A stretch of 64,000 nt of DNA from Drosophila pseudoobscura (lineage: Eukaryota; Arthropoda; Insecta; Diptera; Drosophilidae). Location of the stretch: NCBI RefSeq assembly GCF_009870125.1, contig NC_046680.1, positions 15,829,501-15,893,500 on the forward strand, written 5' to 3'. Positions 36,301-48,068 of the stretch are shown here, piece after piece; position 1 is the first letter of the stretch, and each line of letters opens with the position of its first letter. Below the pieces are notes generated by a model. It was not told the DNA's origin and did not search any database. It worked only from the letters and a program-made list of their open reading frames with translations. The position numbers and the translations under genes were made by a program.

Positions 36301-39300
36301 CCTGGTGGCCCCAAAACGTGTACTGGCAGAACACAAAGTTGGAGAGGGACAGGGGCAGGCCCGTGGCGCACTTGATGGTGACTCGACACGTGATCTGGTT
36401 GGAGGAGGGATCGACAGGGTCATCGTACTCGTCGCGCGAGTTCTCCGAGGACTCCGAGACCGACTCGCACATGCGGTCCTGCGGCATCTGGCCGGCTATG
36501 CGCTCCACCTCCACCTGCAGGCGTCCTGCCACCTCACCCTGCTGGCTGATGATGGGCGTGTGGTAGTCCAGCTTGACGTCGTGGAAGAGCACCTCCAGGA
36601 ATATGTTGGCCACGCCAATGAGATTGTGGTTCTCCTGCGACTCGTAGAACGGGTCCTGCGGCTTGGCATTGTCATCGTCCTACAAAAGGCAGAGCAAATA
36701 ATAATTCGATTTCGTGTCGCAATCACACAATTTCACTGCCAAATAGTTTTTAGAACGGTGTGTGTGTGTGGTGTTCTTGTTTACGGGTGATCTAGGGGTG
36801 TGGGGGTGTCGTGTCTTAATTACCTTGTCATCGTATTCATCGTCTGAGAATTGCTCTACAAGGGGCTGTATTCAGGGGTTAATTGAATGCGTGTGTGAAT
36901 CGATACAATTATAAATGGTAAATGGTTAGTACAGAGCACACGGAGCGAGAGATGGATGGAGAGTAGAGCTAATTCAACATACCAATCCGTTGAGCACGCG
37001 CTCCTTGTGCTCCTGGTACATCTCTCGCATGTCGATCAGTTTGTTCTCCAGCTTCTCCATCGTCCATATCTGGCTGCCGGAATTTGTGCGCTTCACCAGA
37101 ATCGCGGGCTCGCTAACAAAGGCCCCCCGTCGCCTGTTGGGACTCAGATTGGCCGGCGGTATTTGCAGGGTGACCGAGAATTTGGTCTTCTTCTCCATTT
37201 CCTCGGCCAGGAAGTTGGCCTCTTGCACCAGGGAATTGGCTCGCATGATGTCCGTTTTCAGCTGCCCCAGCGAACGTCGGAACATTTCATCGCGCTCCTG
37301 AAAAAGATTCAAGGATTATCCAAGTCATACATCAGCCTTGGCGCCTGGCTTACCTGTGCCCACTTTTCGACCCGCATCTGGGAGGTCGGAGTATTCGGGG
37401 TTATCTTGCCCATGCGCAGCGGATCGTAGGGGGCATATGGGGCATAGGGTGTGCTGGGCGAGAGAATGTTGCGCAGTTGCTGGAACTGGCGCTCGTACTC
37501 CTGCCGCTGCTTCTCCAGCGCCACCTGCTTATCTTCCTCGTGCTGGCGCTCCAGGCGAGCAATGGCCGTCTGAATGGGGTCATTGCTCAGCTCGTTCTGC
37601 ATAATCTCGTCGCGCGCAAAGTTGTAGTCGATCAGCTGGGCCGGCGTCTGCGGCTCCGAGGCGCTCATGCTCGTGTTGTTGCTCTTTGGAGAGTTGACGC
37701 GGAAGAAATGATGATTGCCCCACAGGATGCGATCGCCGTTCTGTAGCGGAGTCTTCTCCACGGCCGCAGATCCGTTCACGAAACAACGCGCTCCCTGAAC
37801 TGGCTCCATATACAGTCCGCTGTCCTCAATGGTGATCACACAATGCTCCGGTTGAATGCCCAGCCCAGAGAGCTGTATATCGGGCTGTTGTCCGCTAATG
37901 CTGCGACCGCCAATCAGCGTCCGTTCCTGAGCATAAAGAAAGCATCGGTTAGATCGGTTCTGCAAAGCATTTGAGTACCATTTACCTTTAGGTAGTAGAC
38001 CAGCAGCTCGTTGAGGGACGGATCCGCATTCAAATTGACCAAATAGTACTTGTTCTTCTCCACCTTGATGCCGCTGGCCTGCACACTGATGCCCATTTTC
38101 TCCAGGGCCTGCTGTCGCTCGTTCTGGATGCGCTCCGTCTTGACCAACTTCTCCTCCCACGTCTGCGAGATCTGCTTCATTAGATTCTCGCTCTCGGCCA
38201 GTTTATCCTGCACATCGCCCACCGGCGATCCCGTGGCGTGCTTCAGCATGCTCCTCAGCGTCTCCACCTCGTGTCGCAGCTCCCGAATGATCCGGGCATT
38301 GGGATCTTCGTTGACCACGGCGTGGTTGACGATGCGCTTGGCCCGATCCGCATAGCGCAGCGTGGACAACGTCTCCTCGTAGTTGTCCGCCGACGGTGAG
38401 ATTGTGGCCACCATTACGGTCCTGGAGTTGCCGCCCAGATTGTCCTTCAGCAGCCAGGTGAGCACAGAGTCCCGATAGGGCACAAATTTGTCGTTTCCAT
38501 TCCGCTTGCCATTGGTCTGATCGGCCAGCTTGGAGATGACCAGGCCCAGCGTGGTCAGAGATCTGCAAGAGGTATAAAGATGATATCAATTGAGGTCTAA
38601 AACAAGATTCTTGACAACTTTTCACCCACTTGTTTATGTTGGAGCCCTCCTTGAGACGATCGCCGACAGCGCCCGTCTTCACGGCACGCTCGGAGCCAGC
38701 CAAGTCTACGAGAGACATCCGCGAAACCTTCTCCCCGCTGACGCCCGTTGCCTGATCCGTGAGTATCTGGGTGAGCACCACCGAGAAGACGGCATGGGAG
38801 CGCGACGACTCGGCATTCATGTTGGTGGCCGCCACCGTCCGGGATTTGTTGCCCTCGGTCATGAGGTTATCGATGTCCTGGTAGGATGCCACGGCCAGCT
38901 GCGACAAACCATCGACATAGGGACCCATCACGTTGTGTTCGCGCACTTTGAGCGACTGTTTGTTTGGCTTCGGGTCGAGCAGATCGTGGACCTTCTCGTT
39001 GTAGATCTCCATGTAGGAGACCTCCACTTTGTACATCAGCTCGGGCGTTGACTTGTTGGCAATGGCCGAGAAGAGCTTATCACACAGGCGCGGTATAATG
39101 CCCTTGTTCTCCTGAGAGCCCATCATCGTATAGGACTTGCCGGACCCTGCAAGAATAACCAATTGGTGAATCATCTTCTTGCCAACTACTGGCCCTGGCC
39201 GCCCTACCTGTCTGGCCATACGCGAATATGCACGCATTATAGCCCTGGAATGCATTGTCCAGTATGTCACGTCCCACGCAATCGAACACCGTCTCCTGGG

Positions 39301-42180
39301 ACGCGAAGTTGTCATCCTCCGGGTTCAACGAGTAGAAGCAGTGATCGAATGCAAATGTCTTTGGTTGTTTTCTGTTTTTAGATTGTGAATCAAAAGATCA
39401 TTAATCATAGATACACTGTATTTGTGATATCGTGACATTATTATAGCATGCCTGATAAAGTTTTATTGGTATATTTTACCTTTCGATTTTTTCCAATGGT
39501 GGTGGATTCTGCAATATCGTCTGTTGTTTTTCCATTTCCACGATACATTTTGTACCCAATTCGATTTCTGCAAGTAGAGTCAAAGACTTTCAATGAATCT
39601 CGTTCCGGAATACATACTACAAACTATACTATAAATACCCTATATTCGTTGTGAATTGTGTGTAAAATTGAGATAATACCCCCGTTATTCTTCTCTCCGT
39701 GGGGTGATAACAAGTTCAAAATGGCAAAACAATTTCATTTTATATTTTCGCTGCACCCCACATATGTATGTAGGTACTTACATATATGTACATATATAGC
39801 GCACACATTTCTCTACGAATACATTTTATATCATGTTGGGGGATTCGTACATAAGTGCGAAAATGAATTCACAAAAAGGGGCACCCGAGAGAGAGAGAAA
39901 GAGAGAGGGAGGCGATAAGTGAGTGTGGTGTGGAATACGTCCAATGCCACACACAACAAAAACTCAATGGAGGAGAACAGAACCTTTCAAATGATTGTAA
40001 ACAAAGCTCGAATAAAAAAGCAGAAAAACAGTTGCCCAACCATTCGGCGTTATAAATACTACAGCAACAATAAAACCACGATACTATTAGATATTCCCTA
40101 AGACAAACTATGGATGCCCTTGACAGCTCTCTTTTATGAAGTAATTCTGTCTAAAATATGGGGGATAGAAATGACTTTTTACTGCACATTCCCCAGCCAA
40201 AGAAGTATGTACATTCCAGCTAATAAATTGTTGAAATATTTCAACTGTGATGCCTCATCATGTCCTTCGCATGCTTCTTCCAGTCGAGAACGATTCGAAA
40301 TGGCAGAGAGCAAATGCCAAAACAAACAAAGCAAAACATAGCCGTACCATCAAAGCCGTGCCCAGACAGGCAGACACATTTCTAGCCCACACACTCACAT
40401 GTGCTGCACACATTTGTATCTACATACACACGTCCTGGCGTGGCCTGGCCTTTGGTACTTCCGCTCCGGTTTACATTACAAAACGACACTGAGCCCAGAA
40501 CGTGACAAGACATGGAAATGAGAGCCACAAAGGACTCGACCTGTGAGTAACACATTAAATAATACTATATATACATATACATACTATATGTAGCATATAG
40601 AATATCTCAGCAATTGCCGTTTGCCTTTTGCCGTTTACCGTCTGCCCCGTAACGAACGTAACGGAGGCGTGTCATAAATTATTTGATGGTCTCTCATTTG
40701 TACGGCTACACGTAGTTCTGGTCAGTTGAGTTTCGGTAACAGCCTGACTGTCTGTCTGTCGTCTCTCTGTTTATAACCTTAAAGTTGTCTCGATGATGAT
40801 AAAGTTTTCTCTTGCCGTTGACCGTTGTTTGGCTATTGTCCATCCAATGTTGAAATTAACATCCAAACATCCACACACACAGACACACACATGCACACTC
40901 ACATTCACAGACATTGGCACGGTTCAAAACAGGTTAAGCTTTTTGGTAGTAACTCTGCTCCACTCTGCGTTGGTCAGAGCTGTGACTTCATTTTGACTCG
41001 TTTGAATCGGTCTTTGCCATTGGCTTTGATTGTGTGTGTGCTGGTGTCTTTGCGTTTGCGTTTGCTTTCGTTTTACGCTTTGCTGGCCCCTGCAGGAGGG
41101 GTCACCAGCTTCGGACATGGCCCAAATACGATGCCAAAGATTGACTAATGGCTGTATTACGGGCTCGCACACTTCATGTGGAACATCCACCAGTCACACG
41201 TTTATCAGCTGAGATAACATTTCTGCACTGCTTATCGCAGACATTCTGGTGACTACGATTCCCGCATACAGTCACACAACGATACCTAATCAACCCGAAT
41301 AACAAGCGAGCGACATGACAGGGAAGCGGAGAGCAGGAAAACTAACCATGAAATTAATAAAAACATTATCAACGGGCGGGGAAACTCTGCCGCCATTCAA
41401 GCACTTTTGGCATCCAATCAATAAGTCCCTATTCATGCGAGAATCCAAGTGAACCTTGCCCCACACTGTGTCTGCTTCTGCCTCTGCCTATGCCATGCCT
41501 TTGGCTGTGCCTGTGCCTGCCCGTCCCCAACAGTTTCTTCCTTCATTTCCGCTTTCGCCCCGTGTGAGTCATGGATAAGCCAAATGAATGATCGGCGTTG
41601 ACATTGGAAATGCTGACTGACACTGTTGTTGGTGTTGCTGTTGCCGTTGGTTGTTTTTGCACTTGCAACACTTCACCGCTGCAATGGGAGACACACAAAA
41701 TTAGCTGGAAACGAAACGAAAATCGCTGTAAGTCACACAGGCTGCTGACAGGCCAGGGCCCAGGGCTCGGGGCCGTAGGTAGTCCGCTGCGCCTCTCTGG
41801 TATAAAATAAAAAATTTGCTGTCGCAGCAGTGGAGGAAAAACGAAAACGAAACCGAAATTCAAAGGAAACGCCAAAGAGCCATGTAAATTTTGTTAGCCT
41901 AAAAAAACCGACCCTTACTGCTGGCTGCTGGCTGGTGCCTGTTTGCATTATTGATTTAGAGAAGAGAGGAGCATTGACTGTGTGGCACTGCAGCCCCAGT
42001 ACATGGGGCATTGTTCATTGCAAGGGAGCTGAGTTGTGGGGATACTGCTACGGCTTTACTGGTACAGCAGCTCCCGCAGAGCTAATCACAGATGGAGGAT
42101 TATGGCCAAGGGAAAATGTACTTACCGCGGCGATTGAAGGGTCGCACCCTTACAGCAACTTTGATCTTATCACTTGACAT
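30319..42180 (-). CDS. Khc-73: Kinesin-3 motor Khc-73 (KIF13 type) with C-terminal CAP-Gly
   Basis: Plus-end microtubule motor; in flies linked to Pins/Dlg spindle orientation and endosome sorting in neurons. Sixteen coding exons: 42180-42126, 39567-39480, 39371-39208, 39146-38630, 38562-37986, 37926-37354, 37297-36983, 36865-36824, 36679-35017, 34956-34811, 33963-33861, 33791-33687, 31922-31512, 31445-30831, 30773-30459 and 30386-30319. They total 1919 codons with every junction in frame, close to the fly protein as I remember it. Domains: motor (residues 1-360) with P-loop GQTGSGKS near 100-107, [10 protein letters not shown] and DLAGSER; FHA domain in the 37926-37354 exon; coiled coil; kinesin-3 stalk domain in the 1663-nt exon; Ser-rich tail; CAP-Gly near 1800-1880 (with GKNDG); C-terminus SLNVSARK. 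The 42-nt exon (36865-36824) adds an acidic [14 protein letters not shown] and may be alternative. Confidence 0.93.
31923..33686 (-). other. Khc-73 intron (1.76 kb)
   Basis: Bounded by GTGGGT at 33686 and a CCACAG acceptor at 31923. I see no exon inside. The frame 32179-32490 has no domain. Confidence 0.6.
33964..34810 (-). other. Khc-73 intron with GTGA microsatellite
   Basis: 847-nt intron between the GTAAG donor at 34810 and the acceptor at 33964. It contains a run of six to seven GTGA/GAGT units at 34672-34698 and an A-rich stretch at 34070-34130. Confidence 0.65.
39568..42125 (-). other. First coding intron of Khc-73 (2.6 kb)
   Basis: Separates the start exon ([13 protein letters not shown]) from exon 2. 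Simple TATG and CA repeats occur at 39760-39800 and 40870-40915. I found no nested gene. Confidence 0.6.
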
Positions 42181-43240
42181 CGTGAAGACTTCGAAGCTGG
42201 TGATGGATGTGGATGTTGATGCGGGCGAGGGAGTGATTCATGCACCACTCACTTGGCCCCGTTCGACGCCAGAGGGGACTATACGGACGGCAGAGTTGGG
42301 TCTCCTTTATTATGGATATTTTTGGCTGGTTTTGTTGTCCTCGGGGGAGTCGTGCGCACGCAATCTATAAGGCAGGTGGAAGTTGTAAGGCTCTAAGCGG
42401 ACTAGCGAAGGGGGGGAGTGCGCCAAAATTGTGTGAGCTATTCAATTAGCGCCGCGCAGACAGACCCACATCCAACAATACATATATACGTCATGCGGGG
42501 GGTGGACTGTGTGTGTGTTTGCCTTTGCCTGTGCCTGGGGGGGAGGCATATTTCCCTTTCATTCTTGACTTTCGTCATTCACTGCTTTGTTATTACTGCG
42601 CACAGACACATTCACACAACACACATGCGTTTCACTGTTGTGTGCTGACGTTCTTTATATGCGCGCCGCGCCGCACACTCAAATGTTTGCCCAAAATTAG
42701 TTAATTAAGATTATGATTCGAATGTCCTGTCCGATTTGTAGGTTCGTTTGTTTCGCAAACAAATAAATGTACCCTCAAATAGAATTATCTTTTCGCACAT
42801 GAACACACACACTCTAACTCACACAATTACAGGTGCATAGTACACAGTGCACAGGTTGGGATGACCTCCACACCACTCTCTCCCCTCGCTCGCACAATGG
42901 CTAGATCTAAAGTTTTTCGAGGCCCCTTTTAAATTGGCGAGCTGTAGGCAAAAGTAACGCCAGGTACCAATCCAGGGTACACCGCCCGCGCGAAAATTCT
43001 TGCCCGCAGCGTATGACTGTGCTGTGACTTCTTTGAAGAATCGATTTTTATGGCTCTTTTTTCCCGAAGCTAGACTTCTTTAGCACTGCGCCGTTTCTTG
43101 TGTTCGCTTCGACTATTGTTCAACTAGCTACCGCACCTGTTATCCGACGTAGTTGCGTTTAATTTCACTTTAATTTTGTTTTTCTATATTGCGTTTTCAT
43201 TTTTTTTTCGCGTCGTTTGTTTTTTGGGCAAATTTTACAA
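42181..43240 (-). other. Khc-73 5'UTR region
   Basis: From the ATG at 42180 back to the promoter-like repeat at about 43250 there is no coding content. I did not find a convincing acceptor just upstream of the ATG, so the 5'UTR may be unspliced. Confidence 0.4.
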
Positions 43241-44640
43241 TGACCGGCCAGTGTGACCAGCAGACTTATCGATAAAATATACCGTCCGACCGTCAGAAAT
43301 ATACCGAAACATACGGTTTCATTTAAAAAATATACCGTAAAAATACTGACGAATTCAAGCTCTGCTTTACATATTCCTCGTTTTTGATATTCCGTTGAAT
43401 ATTATTAGCTATATAGAACATTTAGCCGTACCCACATAATTTTAGCCCATTAATGAAAAAATTTTCTACACAATTGGTTAGTTTTTAATGCTTGCTTTTA
43501 TTGTATTTTGGCTAAAACAAGGTTTAAACGTTTATCGTTTTTTTGGGCAAAATTTTACAATGACCCGCCAGTGTGACCAGTAGATTTATCGATCAAATAT
43601 ACCCTCAGAAATAGACCGAAACATACCGCCTCATTTAAAAAATATACCGTTAATATACTGACGAATTCAAGTTCTATATTACATATTCCTCGTTTTTGAT
43701 ATTCCGTTGAATAATACTATCTATATAGAACATTTAGCCATGCCCACTCAATTTTGTACAATTGATGAATCAATTCTATACATGACTGGCCTATTCGAAA
43801 TAATTGCATTTATAGGATTTCTATATAACATTGAAAATGAAATTAATAGATGACAAAAATACCATTTAGGAGCGCGGCGAAAATCAGTTTTTACAGTATG
43901 ACCCTCAGAACAGCACCAAAATATACGGTCTCACTTGAAAAATATACCGAGTGGTGCGCGCCAAATCGAACTTTTTTGAATGTGAGCGACAAGGATTTAA
44001 ATGTTGTCAACCGGGCCTTTATCTATGCCCACATAATTTTATACGATTAATGAATCAATTTTCTACTTAACTGGTCAGTTTTTAGTAATTGCTTTTATTG
44101 TATTTTGACTAAAACAAGGTTTAAGCAAAATAATTCAACAAAAAAACAGTGGCAGTGTTGCTGGTAAATTAGCAACATTTGTGTATGGAATGAGACTCAT
44201 TGTTGCAAAAGCGAAACTGCAGGGAATCGCTATATAGATTTGCCCACTTAGCTTTATCCCATAGATGAAGACATTTTTTACAAGATTGCTTCTTTAAATT
44301 GCTTGTAAAAATTTTATTTTGACCAAAAAACGATTTTCAAGTAAATGTTGCCGCAACATTGTGTATGGAATGGGACTCATTGTTGCTAAAGCGAACTGCG
44401 GCGAATTCAAATTCCTCATATTCTTTGTTCCGTTGAATAATACTGTCTATATGGAACATTTAGCCATGCCCACTCAATTTTGTACGATTGATGAATCAAT
44501 TCTATACATGATTGGTCTATTCGAAATACTTGCATTTACTGGATTTCTATATAACACTGAAAATGGAACTTAATAGATTGATGAAATTTACATAATATAC
44601 CATTATATACCGATACACCGTAAATATACCGTCGGTTCAA
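43190..44640. repeat. Clustered copies of a promoter-bearing repeat family
   Basis: Two near-full units of 320 bp lie in tandem: the block TTTTACAATGACC..CAGTGTGACCAG begins at about 43233 and recurs at 43553. Each has Motif 1 (reverse strand), a DRE or DRE-like site, AAATATACCG runs, GACGAATTCAAG, CATATTCCTCGTTTTTGATATTCC and CATTTAGCC blocks. Diverged partial copies follow: 43690-43860, 44050-44125, 44225-44340 and 44420-44580. A separate block of about 60 bp, GTGTATGGAATG..GACTCATTGTTGC, occurs at 44181-44205 and 44356-44382. The same family, inverted, forms the upstream region of the SAAL1-like gene (55606-55878), with a scrap at 52131-52186. No ORF or transposase is seen, so it could be a non-autonomous element or amplified promoter DNA. 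Confidence 0.8.
43249..43310 (-). promoter_or_regulatory. Motif 1 + DRE + Motif 6, likely Khc-73 promoter
   Basis: On the minus strand TGGTCACACTG (Motif 1, M1BP site) is at 43259-43249, TATCGATA (DRE) at 43267-43274 and TTTCGGTATATTT (Motif 6) at 43309-43297. The orientation and position, about 1.07 kb before the Khc-73 ATG, fit its promoter. A second Motif 1 lies in the next repeat unit at 43569-43579. Confidence 0.55.
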
Positions 44641-45660
44641 TTTTGACCTAAAAAAATCCCGAAAAAATACCACTATTGATAAGCTATGCTACCTTTAAAA
44701 ATTGAAGTTAGTGGTTTGATGAAATACCGATTTACCGTAAATATTCAACTCAACTTTAACTCAATTTTTACATCAAAATAAATAGAAAATATAATTTAGC
44801 CCTGACAATAGAGATGGGATGTTAAATATATCTTGAACAACCAAAACATCGATATGATATTTGTCGGTATTTTTTGCCATGCCGGATTATATTTCAATAT
44901 ATTATGTACACATCTCTAACACATATATTCTTGTAGGCGCGAAATATCGGCAACAAAAATTCAAACTTTTCTGTTTTTATAAAATCAAATATTTTACGTT
45001 CTGCGCGTATATATTTCTAGCTTTTTATATTTAATTTGGACATCAAATTTTCGCCAATGTAACCATGGCGCAACCACCGCCACTCAGCTTCCCAGCTGCT
45101 CATATTTATATCTCGTTTAATTGAGGGCGTTAACTAAATATGGATACATTAAATAAAAAGGATTACCTCAAATTGCAGTGCGGACGTGGTAGAATTTACA
45201 TACATTTCAGGACTCCATGTCGAATATACCCAGCCTGTTTCTAATCAGTTATTTCATTTATTTGCAGATTCGTCGAAGTCGGTTTGAAATCTATAAAGAC
45301 CAATGTACATTTGTGTAACTATAACTCATTGCATATCTCAAAAGATCACTATATCATATATAGCGGCCATGGTAACGAAATGGTCTTGCCTTTTTTTGTG
45401 GAAATGTTTTTATCAAAAGAAAACAGTTTACAATTCCAGCTTCCAATTCCAGCTCAATTTAATTTTTCGTATCTCCACATACATACATACATACATGTGT
45501 AATTCCTGTTGACCCTGCATATAATATAGTAGCACTTTCTATTCGACGTTGTTCCTTTATGTTCATTTCATTCTGTGTGTTATTTCTGTAGAAACTGCAA
45601 TTAAAGTACTACTCCCGATTTCGTATTACACCTTCCAGCTATTATTAACCAGACTAACCC
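44641..45660. other. Intergenic with promoter-like motifs and unassigned small frames
   Basis: AACATCGATATGATATT with GTCGGTATTTTTT near 44867-44895 and GGCGCGAAA (E2F-like) at 44937-44945 look promoter-like. Downstream are short ATG frames at 45066 (19 codons, Pro-rich) and 45140, and a 3'-ward open stretch after a TTTGCAG acceptor at 45268 (to 45502). I cannot join them into a recognisable protein, so this is at most a small or decayed gene. Confidence 0.25.
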
Positions 45661-46018
45661 TGCAATGAGGATTCACGCCCCCTTATCGAAGCAAAGTGTC
45701 AATGAACGCTTCAATCGGCTCAATGAAAAACCAGAAATGCCGATGAGAGCTGTTCCAAGCTCTGCCCGTGACGCAGACGCAATACCGACTGCACGCCGTC
45801 TGCCAGATTCCCCCAAAGCCCCAAATAAACACAAAACAACAACAAAACAGCCGAACGACAATTTCGCTTTCATCGATGGACTGGACTTGTTGCTGTTGTT
45901 GTTTCAGGTTGTCAATCTGCTGCCCCTGGCGCTGGCGCTGGCACTGCCGCTGATGCTGCTGCTGCCGATGCCGATGCCGAGCTTGCTACCTGTTCACGTG
46001 TTTCCAGCGCTCACGGAG

Positions 46019-46060
46019 TTTATAAAGGTTGGAGCCGCAGCGAAGGGCGCCACAGTTTCG
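46019..46060 (+). promoter_or_regulatory. TATA/Inr core promoter candidate
   Basis: TATAAAGG at 46021-46028 is followed 31 bp later by CACAGTTT (Inr-like, A near 46054) in an unusually GC-rich patch (45910-46090). The next plus-strand gene is the acyltransferase at 48069, whose start codon follows a good 3' splice site (CTGCAATCTTCCAG ending at 48042), so this may be its promoter with a spliced 5'UTR. The frame at 45665-46093 is Leu-rich low complexity and not convincing. Confidence 0.35.
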
Positions 46061-46099
46061 CGGACAGACGCCAACCGGCGCGAGCCAACTTAAAAAAAA

Positions 46100-47060
46100 A
46101 AAAACGGAAATTTGAAATACGTGCAGGAGTTTTGTTTTGGTTTCTATTCCGACAAGTGGAGATCTGCAGATAAAACCGAACAAAAAAAGTCGAATAAAAG
46201 CAATAATTCAAGGATAATTCTGTATTGATTGGATATTTGTTTTCTTCAACTCGGAAAGTAGGTCAATTTAAGTGTTCATACCCATAGAAGTGGTTCAAAC
46301 GAATTCGGATTTGCTTTAAGATTACCTCGAGTGACGACCCATAAAAACTATTTTCAACCTGTGCCGAATTGATACATGACCCACATACGAGTAGCAGAAA
46401 TAAGGAGCAAAAACAATAAATCAGTAAACTTGCTTATGCCATTTTCATTAATAACAAAACAAACCATTTCCATACAAAGTCGAGCCAGCAAACATGCCAA
46501 AACCGGAGTCAGTTGCAAAAAAAGCCACTAATATTAGTTACAAAACCATCGTTTGTCCAAAGTGTGGACAAAAACTGGGCGAATAGCTTTCGATCGGGAT
46601 CCGACTCGCTGGCAGCCAAAGTTAAGGTGAAGGTTCATTTGCATAGCCAAAAAAAAAGAGATGCGAATCCAACCGCAGATTTACCCTTGAAACGGTTTTA
46701 TTAAATCGGAAACCCATTAACTGCCATACAATAAAATGCCAACTCGCTTGTCGCTCGGCTTATTACGCGTCTTGGATGGGATGGATTGGATGGATCTTCT
46801 TCAACAGTACTGGAAATATTCGAAAATTATTCGAGTTTTGTCCACGCATGCATTAAATTAGCAAAGAGCCTCAGGGAGCTAAAGCTGAGGCTCTGACTGT
46901 CGATCAGCATGCGAGACCTAAGCAAATACTGCCCGAATGGGATAAGTATTTGAGACAAACACAAATTTGGCTGGAATCCCAACGTGAGCAATTCAATTCT
47001 GTCGCACATTCCCGGCGCTGGGTTGGGGCGAGCCAAGGAGTGACTAATCGACCAATGGAC
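46100..47060. other. Intergenic, nothing recognised
   Basis: AT-rich DNA with no coding signal, domain or structured repeat that I can support. Confidence 0.5.
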
Positions 47061-47460
47061 TAGGGTCTCTCTAGTCGTTGATCTTTGCACAATGGAGAAA
47101 TAATAAAATATCTATAATATTTAACAGTTAGATTTCTTGCTCTTTGAGCTTTCCATACAATCAATACTTGAGGTCTAATGAATAAGTAGCCGGTTCCAAG
47201 ATCGAAGGGGTTTTTGCTTTTGGCAGCCCATAAACCTGCAATCGATCGATGGACTAGGTTAATGGTAGTCCATCCCGAATATAAACCTCTCTAGTCGTTG
47301 ATCTTTGCACAATGCAGAAATAATAAAATATCAGTAATATTTAACAGTTAGATCTCTTGCTCTTTGAGCTTTCCATACAATCAATACTTGAGGTCTATTG
47401 AATAAGCAGCCAGTGCCAAGATCGAAGGGGTTTTTGGCTTTTGGCAGCTCATAAACCTTC
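47061..47460. repeat. 220-bp tandem duplication
   Basis: A block starting at CTCTCTAGTCGTTGATC (47066) recurs at 47286 with a period of 220. About 180 bp are nearly identical, including TTGCTCTTTGAGCTTTCC and GATCGAAGGGGTTTTTG. The two copies differ at scattered single bases, and the 30-bp linker between them is unmatched. Confidence 0.85.
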
Positions 47461-48068
47461 AAGTGAGGCCCCGTCCATTATCTGTACAAGTACGTATTTT
47501 TGGTGAGATTTTTCGCTTGAATATAAAACTAATCCGCCGCAATGTGGCCTACGTCCCGGGCTGGCATTGAGACGCACTCCAGCCTCCGATGTAGCTAATT
47601 GATGTTTCAATTGAACTCCACCTTGTCCAGCGCCGTGTCACTTCCATCACTCACAGCACATTCATGTTCTGCGATTGAGATTCGAGTCGGTCTGCTGGAA
47701 TAACACATGTTCTGCATCTGTCTGTTCCCCGGGCCATGTCCGTCCCGTGGCTTGCGAGGTCTTCGTTTTTGAGATCAGCGTCAGCAAATGTTAGGCAATA
47801 GATGGATGCCTCCCCGTGTATTTCCCCGTACACTGGAGCTCCGAACTCAGCTTAAAAATGCATCGAATCTGTTACGGTAGGTTGTGCACACCGAGAAATG
47901 GTTTTCGTCAATGTTTGTGCCGCCACTCCACTAAACGATTCCTAAAGGGCCGCTATTGTCGCGTGTTCCACTACGTGTACTTCACAGTACAAGTACTCTC
48001 ACTCGTCGTGTTTATGGGTAAACAACTTCTGCAATCTTCCAGCTCCCGCTCGTTAGCGGACGATCGGC

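Noticed and set aside
35537-36790. 417-codon open frame on the plus strand opposite Khc-73
   Set aside because: Exact antisense of the 1663-nt Khc-73 exon; no domain and Leu/His-rich composition typical of a shadow frame.
45665-46093. 142-codon frame with a Leu-rich hydrophobic stretch
   Set aside because: The hydrophobic part comes from CTG/GCTGCC simple repeats, there is no domain, and it overlaps a likely promoter.
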